From positions 1 through 64,000 of the forward strand of contig PHBY01000001.1 of NCBI GenBank assembly GCA_002840735.1: DNA of 64,000 nt, written 5' to 3'. Below the pieces are notes generated by a model, which was given only the letters and a program-made list of their open reading frames with translations, had not been told where the DNA came from and searched no databases. The position numbers and the translations under genes are program-made. The DNA is from Chloroflexi bacterium HGW-Chloroflexi-2. Its GTDB lineage: Bacteria; Chloroflexota; Anaerolineae; Anaerolineales; Anaerolineaceae. How positions within the stretch are numbered: position 1 is the stretch's first letter; every line of letters begins with the position of its first letter. Below, one piece after another: positions 29,398-37,568 of the stretch.

Positions 29398-30320
29398 TGG
29401 AAGTATTTCTCGTCAATCTAATCGCAGCTACATTTCGTGTCTCCACCCCCATCCTACTGGCAGCCATTGGAGAAACTTATTCGGAACGAGCTGGTATTCT
29501 GAACCTGGGAATTGAAGGCATTATGTTTTTCGGTGCCTTCATGGGCTTTTTTGTTGCCGATAAAAGTGGTTCTTTATGGTTTGGATTACTAATCGCCATT
29601 CTCAGTGGAGTTGCCGCAGGTCTTTTGATGGGTCTTCTTACTGTCTCATTAGGTGTAAATCAACATGTTTCCGGTCTTGGAATAACTATTCTTTTAACTG
29701 GATTATCTTTATTTGGATTTCGTCTGGTTTATGGTGGTCGATCAACACCGCCTTCAATCCCCTCATTTCAAGCGATAAATCCATTTGGAGACATTCCTGT
29801 TTTAGGCACAATAACCCAACAATACTTATTGACATATATCACTTTTTTGGTAATTGTTCCATTGGCGTGGTTCATCCTCTATCGAACAAATTTCGGATTG
29901 AATATTCGTGCTGTCGGTGAAAATCCAGAAGCTGTCGATGCAGCAGGTGTTAGTGTTTATGTTGTCCGTTATTCTGTTTTAGCGATAGGTGGTGGATTAA
30001 TGGCTGCTGGGGGAGCTTTCCTATCCCTTGCTCAATTAGGTGCCTTTACTCATGGAATTATTGCTGGACGTGGATGGGTTGCTATTGCAATTGTGATTTT
30101 TGGAAATTGGTCGCCAGTAAAAGTTATGGGGGGTGCGTTAATTTTTGGTGGGACTTTTGCATTACAGTTGCGTCTACAAGCAATGGGACTGCAATTACCT
30201 ATTCCTTACGAATCATTCCTTGCGTTGCCTTACATTGTCACGATTATTGCCCTGGTTTTAGCAGGTAGAAATGCGTCATACCCTGCTGCTTTGCTAAAGC
30301 CTTATAAACGGGAAGGATAA
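29397..30320 (+). CDS. nucleoside ABC transporter permease (second)
   Basis: Second BPD_transp_2 permease, 307 aa, with the family's SERAGILNLGIEGIMFFGAF and the coupling segment IRAVGENPEAVDAAGV. AGGAGG ends 5 nt before the ATG at 29397; a GTG at 29394 is the alternative start. With the preceding three genes it completes a BMP-type importer. Confidence 0.92.
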   Translation: MEVFLVNLIAATFRVSTPILLAAIGETYSERAGILNLGIEGIMFFGAFMGFFVADKSGSLWFGLLIAILSGVAAGLLMGLLTVSLGVNQHVSGLGITILLTGLSLFGFRLVYGGRSTPPSIPSFQAINPFGDIPVLGTITQQYLLTYITFLVIVPLAWFILYRTNFGLNIRAVGENPEAVDAAGVSVYVVRYSVLAIGGGLMAAGGAFLSLAQLGAFTHGIIAGRGWVAIAIVIFGNWSPVKVMGGALIFGGTFALQLRLQAMGLQLPIPYESFLALPYIVTIIALVLAGRNASYPAALLKPYKREG

Positions 30321-30348
30321 TAAATCTTTCTAGAAAGGAGAAATCTGT

Positions 30349-32679
30349 ATGAGTTACAAATATATCGGTAAATCTTACAACAGACCTGATGCAATCAATA
30401 AAGTAACAGGGAAAGCACAATATCTTGATGATATTCGTTTGCCTGGAATGCTCCATGCGGCAATCTTACACCCTGAGTATGCTCATGCCAGAATTATTTC
30501 AATTGACACATCTGAAGCAGAAAAAATGCCTGGTGTTGTAAAAGTAGTGACTGGTAAAGGGTGTAAATTACATTATGGGGATAATATCAAAGATCTTGTC
30601 CCTATGGCTGATGAAAAAGTAAGATACATTGGAGAACCCGTTGCAGCAGTTGTCGCTGACACAACATTCAACGCCCAGAAAGCCCTTGAGAAAATCAAGG
30701 TTGTTTATGAACCTTTACCTGTCTACATTGATGCCCGTGATTCAATGCGTGAAGATGCAGTTTTAATTCATGAGGAGAATGGTGATTATTGGCATCTTCC
30801 TACTCTAAAACCCCAATCTGGGACAAATGTCGCCAATCTTTACCAATTAAAAAAGGGGCAGGGCAAAGATGGATTTTCAGAAGCGGATGTGGTCGTCGAA
30901 GGTGATTTCCTCTACCCATTTGGGTCCTGTGCAGCAATAGAACCTCATGGATCAATCGTCTGGTTTAAAGAAGACAATACAATCGAAGCCTGGTCCTCAT
31001 CCATTTGTCCATTCATTATTCGACAGGATCTGGCACATTCCTATGGTGTACCAGAATCAGATGTTCGGGTTCATATCCCGGATATTGGTGGGTGTTTTGG
31101 CTACAAGTCAGACATCACCGTAGAACAAACGGTAGCTTATATCGCCAGTTTTGTCCCTGGATATCCTGTGAAATGGGTTGCTTCCCGTAAAGAAGATTTC
31201 ACAAGCACATTGCTCGGACATGGCATCCGAATGATCATGAAAATTGGGGCAAAGAAAGATGGGAAACTGGTTGCGATGGAAACTAAGGTGTTACACTCCG
31301 GCGGTGCTTATGCTGATACTGCCGTAAATGTAACGATTGCAGCTACTCATAATTGCACTGGTCCGTATGAATTCGATCATTGTGATCTGACTGGTTACAC
31401 GGTTTATACGAACACCCCACCTGTTGGTGCATATCGAGGATATGGACACCAGGAAGCTCAGTTTGCGACCGAAAGATTAATGGAAATTCTAGCGAGAAAA
31501 TTAGGGATGAATTCGTTTGAATTAAGGAAAATGAATTATCTCTGTGAGGGAAAAGTAAACTCGCTTGGCGAAATGATGTGGAAAACGAACGGCGATATGA
31601 AAGCCTGTGCAGAGAAAGTTCAGAATCTGGTTTTCTCAAAAGAATCTTTGCATGAAGATGAAAACTTTTATTATGGTCGTGGCTTTGCTGCATTGATGAA
31701 ATCACCAAAAGGCGCTCCATTTTCAACCAAAGGGTGCTATATCAAGATGAATATTGATGGGAGCATATCCATCAATATGGGAGGTGCAGAAGTAGGTCAG
31801 GGCTTACGTACGATTGTTCAGCAAATTGCGGGAGAGGCTTTACATATTCCTCCTGAGCGCATCAGAGTCTACAATGAGATTGATACTCAATATTCTCCTT
31901 ATGAATGGCAGACTATAGGATCAATGTTCACCACCCAGGGCGGGCGTGCTATCATTAGAGCTGCAGATAAATTGATTATGGTCTTGAAGCAGACCGCTGC
32001 CCAGGTACTTAAAACTGATGTGGATTATCTGGATTATGACGGTGAATACGTATTTCTGAAAAACGACCCCAGCATACGCGTCGCGGTTCCGGAACTCAGT
32101 CGCGGTTATATAACCAGTGATGGAATTACCATTGGAGAAGTAGCACAATCGGTTTCCGATGCCCGTTTGCCGCGCTATTCAAACCCGGATCAGAATGGTC
32201 AGGGTAGTTTAGGTGTTGAATACACTTTCGGCGCTCAGGCTGCGGAGATTAGAATTGAGAAAAAATCTGGTAAGATTTTCGTAGATCATTTCGCCTCGAC
32301 TTTTGATGTTGGTCAGGTGATCAACCCATTACAAATCCGTGGATCAGTGATGGGTGGTGTTTTGATGGCAATTGGAGCAACCTTGTATGAAAAGGTAGAA
32401 TTTGATCAGGATGGAAAAATAACCAATCCTCATTTCTTTAAATATCATTTACCCACTTACAAAGAAGCACCTCAGCAGACCGTTGATTTTATCGAAAACC
32501 CAGGTACGGTTGGTCCATTTGGCGCTCGCGGCATTGGTGAACACCCTGTGATTGGCCCAGCACCAGCGATTTTGAATGCGATTTATGATGCTATTGGCGT
32601 CGACTTCTTCGAGATTCCTGTCACTCCGGAAATAATCAAAAAAGCATTAGCAAATAAACAACAAAAGGAGTATGCATAA
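30349..32679 (+). CDS. molybdenum hydroxylase large subunit (xanthine dehydrogenase family)
   Basis: Molybdopterin-binding catalytic subunit, 776 aa. Visible are the N-terminal ald_Xan_dh domain (RPDAINKVTGKAQYLDDI), GGCFGYKSD, the AYRGYGHQE loop, the GQG loop (EVGQGLRTIVQQIAG) and the C-terminal GARGIGEHPV with the catalytic Glu. It hydroxylates an aromatic heterocycle or aldehyde. It is followed with a one-base overlap by the 2Fe-2S subunit. The transporter upstream and deaminase-like enzyme downstream favour a purine-like substrate. Confidence 0.9.
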   Translation: MSYKYIGKSYNRPDAINKVTGKAQYLDDIRLPGMLHAAILHPEYAHARIISIDTSEAEKMPGVVKVVTGKGCKLHYGDNIKDLVPMADEKVRYIGEPVAAVVADTTFNAQKALEKIKVVYEPLPVYIDARDSMREDAVLIHEENGDYWHLPTLKPQSGTNVANLYQLKKGQGKDGFSEADVVVEGDFLYPFGSCAAIEPHGSIVWFKEDNTIEAWSSSICPFIIRQDLAHSYGVPESDVRVHIPDIGGCFGYKSDITVEQTVAYIASFVPGYPVKWVASRKEDFTSTLLGHGIRMIMKIGAKKDGKLVAMETKVLHSGGAYADTAVNVTIAATHNCTGPYEFDHCDLTGYTVYTNTPPVGAYRGYGHQEAQFATERLMEILARKLGMNSFELRKMNYLCEGKVNSLGEMMWKTNGDMKACAEKVQNLVFSKESLHEDENFYYGRGFAALMKSPKGAPFSTKGCYIKMNIDGSISINMGGAEVGQGLRTIVQQIAGEALHIPPERIRVYNEIDTQYSPYEWQTIGSMFTTQGGRAIIRAADKLIMVLKQTAAQVLKTDVDYLDYDGEYVFLKNDPSIRVAVPELSRGYITSDGITIGEVAQSVSDARLPRYSNPDQNGQGSLGVEYTFGAQAAEIRIEKKSGKIFVDHFASTFDVGQVINPLQIRGSVMGGVLMAIGATLYEKVEFDQDGKITNPHFFKYHLPTYKEAPQQTVDFIENPGTVGPFGARGIGEHPVIGPAPAILNAIYDAIGVDFFEIPVTPEIIKKALANKQQKEYA

Positions 32680-33161
32680 TGGTTGAAAAGATTAGTTTTA
32701 CCATCAATGGACAGCTCCGGGTTGTGGAAGTTGATCCAGAAATGATGTTGATAGATGTGATTCGCGAAATCCTGAATTTGACTGGTACAAAACGAGGTTG
32801 TGATAATGCAACTTGTGGAACCTGTACGGTTGTTATTAATGGGAAAGCGACCAAAAGCTGCAATACACCGGTAAGCAAAGTCGCTGGTGCAGAAATTCTG
32901 ACAGTCGAAGGATTAGCCAGAGGAAAAGAGTTGCACCCGATACAAAAATCAATTTCTGAGTCTGGAGCAATTCAATGTGGCTTCTGTACGCCAGGTATCG
33001 TTATGGAGTTATATGGTTTGTTAGAAAACAAACCTGACGCATCGGAATTAGAAATTTCTAATTCATTGAATAAACATCTTTGTCGCTGCACTGGTTTTGA
33101 ACCAATAAAAGATGGTGCGCTAATGGCACAGAAAATAATTCAAGACAGAAACAAAAACTAA
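32679..33161 (+). CDS. molybdenum hydroxylase 2Fe-2S subunit
   Basis: Electron-transfer subunit with two [2Fe-2S] clusters, 160 aa. The plant-type ferredoxin cluster is CDNATCGTC plus a later Cys (about residues 44-65), and the second cluster is CGFCTPG with CRC (about 102-140). It is adjacent to the large subunit. No FAD-binding (CoxM/XdhB-type) gene lies in the operon. Confidence 0.93.
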   Translation: MVEKISFTINGQLRVVEVDPEMMLIDVIREILNLTGTKRGCDNATCGTCTVVINGKATKSCNTPVSKVAGAEILTVEGLARGKELHPIQKSISESGAIQCGFCTPGIVMELYGLLENKPDASELEISNSLNKHLCRCTGFEPIKDGALMAQKIIQDRNKN

Positions 33162-33188
33162 AAAATTATTTCCAGGAGGTGAATTCTC

Positions 33189-34394
33189 ATGACATACGAT
33201 TTATTAATTAAAAATGCTGTAACCAGAACTTCTCAAGGAGAGAAATATCAGATTGCCATTCAGAATGGAAAAATCGCCAAAATTGATGTAAAGGTGGAAG
33301 GTGATGCGCAGAAAGTTATCGATGCCGAAGGAAAATTAGTAACCGAATCCTTTGTGAATGGTCACCTGCATCTATGTAAAGTTTATACCCTTTCAATGAT
33401 GGATGAAGCAGCGATGGGAGCCTATACAGATGGTTCCATGGGGGGAGCTATGACAGCGATTGAATTGGCAGCGAACGTAAAAGAACAATATGACGAAAGC
33501 TGGATCATTGAAAATGTACGCAAAGCGCTCAATTTGGCTGTGAAATTTGGAAATACACACATTCGTGCTTTCGCAGACACAGACACAAAAGCCAAATTGG
33601 AAGGTATAAAAGCCTTAATTCGAGCCAGAGAAGAGTACAAAGACCGAGTCAAAGTGGAAGTTGTCGCGTTTCCGCAGGATGGTGTCGTCAGAGATCCAGG
33701 CGCAGAAGAATACATTGAAGCAGCCATGAAATTAGGCGCTGATGTGGTGGGGGGTATTCCATGGATCGAATATACCGATGCTGATGCCCAGGAACACATT
33801 GACAGGATGTTTGCCATAGCAAAAAAATATGACAAACCAGTCTCCATGTTAATTGATGATGCGGGTGATCCAACCCTCAAGACTCTGGAGATGTTAGCAG
33901 TAACCACAATAAAAAATGGTTGGGAAGGCCGTGTAACAGCCCAGCACAGCCGCGCAATGGCACTCTATCCAGAACCATATTATCGAAAAATTGAGTATTT
34001 GCTGAAACGAGCACAAATCGGTGTTGTCTCCGATCCACAGACAGGTCCTTTGTATGCCCGTGTTAAAGATCTCTACAAAGCTGGTGTCCGCATCGCCTTA
34101 GGCCAGGACGATATTGCAGATGCTTATTATCCATTTGGTCGTAACAATATGCTGGAAATTGCATTTCTGGCAGCCCATTTGATGTGGATGAATAGCCGTC
34201 AGGAAATGGAAATTCTTTATGATTTGATCACTACCAATGCTGCTCAGGCATTGGGTGCTGAAGGGCACAATCTTAGAGAAGGTGGAAATGCAGATCTTGT
34301 CGTTCTGAATGCTGAGTCAGTTTGGGAAGCAATCTGGAACCATGAAGCACCCCTATATGTAATCAAAGCAGGTAAGGATATCACTGCCCGATAA
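33189..34394 (+). CDS. cytosine-deaminase-like amidohydrolase
   Basis: A 401-aa member of the amidohydrolase superfamily, closest by eye to bacterial cytosine deaminase. The HxH metal motif is GHLHLCK (about residue 58), AQHSRAM provides a metal His, and GQDDI gives the metal Asp. The CodA HCDE segment is replaced by LIDD, so one His ligand and the proton-shuttling Glu are altered. AGGAGG precedes the ATG. As the last gene of the nucleobase operon it may act on a hydroxylated or cyclic-amide product. Confidence 0.85.
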   Translation: MTYDLLIKNAVTRTSQGEKYQIAIQNGKIAKIDVKVEGDAQKVIDAEGKLVTESFVNGHLHLCKVYTLSMMDEAAMGAYTDGSMGGAMTAIELAANVKEQYDESWIIENVRKALNLAVKFGNTHIRAFADTDTKAKLEGIKALIRAREEYKDRVKVEVVAFPQDGVVRDPGAEEYIEAAMKLGADVVGGIPWIEYTDADAQEHIDRMFAIAKKYDKPVSMLIDDAGDPTLKTLEMLAVTTIKNGWEGRVTAQHSRAMALYPEPYYRKIEYLLKRAQIGVVSDPQTGPLYARVKDLYKAGVRIALGQDDIADAYYPFGRNNMLEIAFLAAHLMWMNSRQEMEILYDLITTNAAQALGAEGHNLREGGNADLVVLNAESVWEAIWNHEAPLYVIKAGKDITAR

Positions 34395-34435
34395 TTACCA
34401 TTGCTGATCTCTGGTGAACGCTGCATCAGAGATTC

Positions 34436-34469
34436 AAGAGGCTGATGTATTTAAAATCAGCCTCTTTTT
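34436..34469 (+). terminator. intrinsic terminator of the nucleobase operon
   Basis: An 11-bp perfect stem (34436-34446 with 34456-34466) with a 9-nt loop and a T run. Confidence 0.87.
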
Positions 34470-34531
34470 GTTTCCTGAATTTCGAGGTATTAAAGTAATT
34501 CAGACTTCCCTTTGATTAATTCGGAAAAATT

Positions 34532-34604
34532 GTATCATCTCAATAAATCGGGGCAAGCGGGTGTTTTTGGCGTGCGGACGCACGCCAAAAACACCCTGAC
34601 CGCT
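34532..34604 (-). repeat. dispersed palindromic repeat, copy 1
   Basis: Read on the minus strand, this begins AGCGGTCAGGGTGTTT, forms an 18-bp perfect stem around a 2-nt turn (34559-34576 with 34579-34596), and ends GATTTATTGAGATGATAC. Copy 2 at 53800-53872 has the same length and flanks. Weaker similarity extends about 20 nt to either side. The 302-nt gap here otherwise holds only the operon terminator and the tRNA promoter. Confidence 0.85.
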
Positions 34605-34676
34605 AATTATTGAAAGGACACGAAAAATTGAATAAATATTATTCAGTATTTTTTTCCACTGAAATATTCTTTGTGA

Positions 34677-34682
34677 TATAAT
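34677..34682 (+). promoter_or_regulatory. -10 of the CAU tRNA
   Basis: TATAAT 14 nt before the tRNA 5' end; TTTCCA about 18 nt upstream is a weak -35. Confidence 0.55.
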
Positions 34683-34696
34683 TTTCGAAGCCGAGG

Positions 34697-34768
34697 GGGC
34701 CCGTAGCTCAGCGGCAGAGCGCGCGGCTCATAACCGCTTGGTCGAAGGTTCGAATCCTTCCGGGCCCA
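34697..34768 (+). tRNA. tRNA with anticodon CAT, probably Ile2 (lysidine type)
   Basis: Acceptor GGGCCCG (34697-34703) pairs with CGGGCCC (34761-34767), and the T arm is GAAGG-TTCGAAT-CCTTC. The anticodon loop is CTCATAA. G1-C72 and the lack of three GC pairs in the anticodon stem exclude initiator tRNA. The CGGCTCATAACCG arm and A73 resemble bacterial Ile2 more than elongator Met. CCA is not encoded. Confidence 0.9.
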
Positions 34769-34811
34769 CAAAAATAATTATTTAGAAAATCAGGTCATAC
34801 TGATTTTTATT

Positions 34812-35120
34812 TTAAGGAATCCACTGACCCAGATCGTCCCACGCATATTCTAGATGGGCATAAATAGTTTTTCCTAATTTCTTTTTTACCCTGCGAAGTG
34901 TGAACTCCATTAATTTCTCTCCCCCAATTTCATTCAGCCTTTTTCCAATTTCAATTGCCCGTACATGACGGCATTGCGCATTAAAAGAACCGCCTGGTCT
35001 TTCTGATAAATAATCCTCAGTTTCACCTATGCGAAGTAACTCAGCGATTAATCGATCAACATCATTTTTGGCATGCGCAGGACAGGGCACAATGCCCACC
35101 AAATCTGCAAGGAAACTCAT
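34812..35120 (-). CDS. conserved-looking small protein, unknown
   Basis: A 102-aa soluble, mostly helical protein with a clear AAGGAG ribosome-binding site. The N-terminus contains PCPAHAKNDVDRLIAELLRIGE and the middle NAQCRHVRAIEIGKRLNEIGG, with a Cys/His pattern (C..H, C..H) that could bind metal. It ends in the aromatic YAWDDLGQWIP. It stands alone between a tRNA and a divergent PIG-L gene. No family is recognised. Confidence 0.7.
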   Translation of the reverse strand: MSFLADLVGIVPCPAHAKNDVDRLIAELLRIGETEDYLSERPGGSFNAQCRHVRAIEIGKRLNEIGGEKLMEFTLRRVKKKLGKTIYAHLEYAWDDLGQWIP

Positions 35121-35196
35121 TTTATTCTCCTTGAATACTACTTAAATTTTAAATAATCATTAAAATGATTTTATCACGATTGAAATTTAGGAATCT

Positions 35197-35925
35197 ATGC
35201 GATATATTTTCATTTCTCCTCACCTCGATGATGTCACTTTATCCGTTGGCGGTATTGTGAACAGCCTTGTCATTAATAAAATTGATACGGAGATTTGGAC
35301 TTTTTTTTCTGGTTCTCCAGATGATGAAAATCTTTCAGACTTTGCATCATCGTTGCACAAAAGATGGAAATTGCCATGGAATGCGCCAAAAATACGACGT
35401 TTAGAGGATATTAAAGCCAGTAAGACACTTGGAGCTCGATATAAGCATTTTGACCTCCCTGATTGTATTTATCGAAAAGATCTGGATGGCAATCCTATTG
35501 TAAGAGAAGAAGATGATTTGTATCAGCCGATCCCTTCATCTCAACAATTTCTGGTCAATAAAATCTCTGATGAAATAAATCGTAGAGTGACAACTGATGA
35601 CATTATTGTTTCACCGATGGCAATTGGTAATCATATTGATCATCGCATCATTGTTGCTGCTATTAAAATATTGTCACCCTTCTCTTTACTCTTTTATGAA
35701 GACTATCCATATGTTGTTAAATCTCTTTCTTCTTCTATTAACAATTCAAAATTAACACCGATTAAATTTGATTTACAGGAAGAAAATATCAAAACCTGGC
35801 ATGCAGCCATCGCTGCTTATCAATCTCAAATCAGCACATTTTGGAAAAATACAAATCGAATGAAAGAGGAAATTAATGAATTTGCGGACCGTGGGGGAGG
35901 AAAAAACTTATGGAAATTTTCCTGA
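35197..35925 (+). CDS. PIG-L family deacetylase (second)
   Basis: A 242-aa member of the PIG-L/LmbE family. The zinc site is SPHLDDVTLSVGG at residues 7-19, differing from the AHPDDE of the other two copies by having no Glu after the Asp pair. The second motif is GNHIDHRIIV near residue 147. The substrate is unknown. AGGA precedes the ATG. It lies just upstream of the eight-gene membrane locus but is separated by that locus's own promoter. Confidence 0.82.
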   Translation: MRYIFISPHLDDVTLSVGGIVNSLVINKIDTEIWTFFSGSPDDENLSDFASSLHKRWKLPWNAPKIRRLEDIKASKTLGARYKHFDLPDCIYRKDLDGNPIVREEDDLYQPIPSSQQFLVNKISDEINRRVTTDDIIVSPMAIGNHIDHRIIVAAIKILSPFSLLFYEDYPYVVKSLSSSINNSKLTPIKFDLQEENIKTWHAAIAAYQSQISTFWKNTNRMKEEINEFADRGGGKNLWKFS

Positions 35926-35948
35926 TATCGTTTATTAAATGAATTCTT

Positions 35949-35963
35949 TGCTATACTTAATTG
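35949..35963 (+). promoter_or_regulatory. extended -10 of a leaderless transcript, start of the eight-gene membrane locus
   Basis: TGCTATACT ends at 35957, six bases before the ATG at 35964. No ribosome-binding site is present. This would be the promoter of the 36-44 kb locus. Confidence 0.55.
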
Positions 35964-36209
35964 ATGCAGATCAATCAAAATAACTGGCACCATTGGGCTC
36001 AATACTTGCAACGGTATCATCTGTTAGGATTATTTCGATTTTTATTGGATGCAACCGGTCCTGTAAGGATTGTTGCAGCCCAATCATTATGGATGACACA
36101 ACCTTTTGTTCAAAATTCAATCATAAGCCAATTGGCTTCAGTATTGGAAGATCAAGAACAATCGAAAGCATTTCTGGAATATGTAAATAATAGGGAATTC
36201 AATGAGTAG
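35964..36209 (+). CDS. small helical protein, first gene of the membrane locus
   Basis: An 81-aa soluble, helix-rich protein: an aromatic N-terminus (NWHHWAQYLQRYHLLGLFRFLL) and an acidic C-terminus. The segment LLDATGPVRIVAAQSLWMTQPF is reminiscent of a short HEAT-like helix pair. The start is fixed by the extended -10 six bases upstream. It overlaps the next gene by 8 nt. No family is recognised. Confidence 0.6.
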   Translation: MQINQNNWHHWAQYLQRYHLLGLFRFLLDATGPVRIVAAQSLWMTQPFVQNSIISQLASVLEDQEQSKAFLEYVNNREFNE

Positions 36210-36951
36210 TACCATATTGTCATTTTTTTTGATCTTCATACTAATTATCCTGATTGTAGGGAGCATTTTCTATTTTTCTTCAATAAAAAACCGCTTCGAA
36301 ATTAGAAAACATTCTTCAATACTCAATCTACGGAAATCAATTGGTTTATCCATTGAACACGGTAAAGGGCTCCATATTTCTCTTGGAAAATCTGACCTAC
36401 ATAATATCCATGGAGCTGCTTCATTAGTCGGTCTTGAAACATTAAACCAGATCATTGATCAAAGCATCTTGAGTGATAACCCCCCAGTAACAACAGCAGG
36501 AAGTGGAGAATTAACCCTATTAGCCCAAACCAAACATCAAAATGTGTTAATTGACAAATCAAGTTCTACTTCAGATTTTCATTCACATGCATATTTAACT
36601 GGAGCTACAAACCTGAGTTACATTGCTGGTGTTATCCCACCATCTTCTGATGAAGATTTATCTACTCAAATCTTTGTTGGAAACATTGGACCAGAAATTG
36701 GATTGTTACTCGATGCTAATCAAAAAAAGAGCCATTTTTCTCTACCGGCAACAGATAGCCTGGAGGGACAATCCGTAAGTTTTGCTTGTTCTGATGACGC
36801 TTTGATAGGAGAAGAAATTTTTTCAATTCCTGCCCAAATGTCTAATAATTTGAAATTTAAGGTTTCACTGTTAATTCAAGATTTCTTAAGATGGCTTGTT
36901 ATTGCCATAATACTGTTTGTGCTTTTCTTCAAAATTGTTGGGCTGCTATGA
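36202..36951 (+). CDS. membrane protein with N- and C-terminal spans, unknown (DUF6754-like?)
   Basis: A 249-aa protein with one span at residues 4-26, a soluble middle region of about 190 residues, and a C-terminal span at about 228-247. The middle part includes IEHGKGLHISLGKSDLHNI, AASLVGLETLNQIIDQ, AGSGELTLLAQ and FVGNIGPEIGLLL. This order reminds me of the uncharacterised DUF6754 family, but that is recollection and not a search. It shares ATGA with the next gene, so translation is coupled. Confidence 0.65.
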   Translation: MSSTILSFFLIFILIILIVGSIFYFSSIKNRFEIRKHSSILNLRKSIGLSIEHGKGLHISLGKSDLHNIHGAASLVGLETLNQIIDQSILSDNPPVTTAGSGELTLLAQTKHQNVLIDKSSSTSDFHSHAYLTGATNLSYIAGVIPPSSDEDLSTQIFVGNIGPEIGLLLDANQKKSHFSLPATDSLEGQSVSFACSDDALIGEEIFSIPAQMSNNLKFKVSLLIQDFLRWLVIAIILFVLFFKIVGLL

Positions 36952-37568
36952 AAAAGATTATTCTTGTTATTGTCTCTTCTTTGTCAGGTCTATTATTAAT
37001 CCTGGGATTGTTTTTCCCAGGAACTATTTTGGATAGAATCCGAATATATATTTTAGATTGGGCGATCATAGTTGGGGCAATCGCACTGGCTATAGCGATT
37101 ATCAATTTATTATCTGTGCATTGGAATAAAGTCTTCACCAATGAAAAACGCGATTACGCCAGCCCTTTTTTTATTGTCGGTTTTGTTACAGTTATTTTGA
37201 TTGGAATATTGTTGGGACCTAATAACCAATTTTTTGTCGACCTTACAAGCACCACAATTATTACTGTTGAAGCAAGCTTGCTTGCTGTTCTTGCCTTGAC
37301 GCTTAGCCTGGCAAGTTTCCGTTTCTTTACAAAAAAACAAAATCTTTTAGCCATTGTTTTTGGAATATCGACAATCATATTTTTACTTCTTTTCAGTGGT
37401 ATCTTATCCCTGGGAGAAAATATTCCTCTGATAAAAGCACTGAATAATGCATTAAACTCGTTACCGATAGCCGGTAGTACAGGTATTCTAATTGGTATAT
37501 CTTTAGGTGCAATTCTGACAAGCCTGAGAATTTTCTTTGGATTTGATCGACCTTATGACAGGAAATAA
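36948..37568 (+). CDS. polytopic membrane protein, unknown
   Basis: A 206-aa protein with about six hydrophobic segments and short loops (IILVIVSSLSGLLLILGLFF, WAIIVGAIALAIAIINLL, and so on). I set the start at the ATG that overlaps the preceding stop (ATGA). A conserved-looking SPFFIVGFVTVILIGILLGPNNQ lies in the middle. The stop is followed without a gap by the PDWL-repeat gene. No family is recognised. Confidence 0.65.
   Translation: MKKIILVIVSSLSGLLLILGLFFPGTILDRIRIYILDWAIIVGAIALAIAIINLLSVHWNKVFTNEKRDYASPFFIVGFVTVILIGILLGPNNQFFVDLTSTTIITVEASLLAVLALTLSLASFRFFTKKQNLLAIVFGISTIIFLLLFSGILSLGENIPLIKALNNALNSLPIAGSTGILIGISLGAILTSLRIFFGFDRPYDRK

Noticed and set aside
33422-33907. A 161-codon open frame on the minus strand inside the amidohydrolase gene
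   Set aside because: A Ser/Ala-rich shadow of a conserved enzyme with no start signal.
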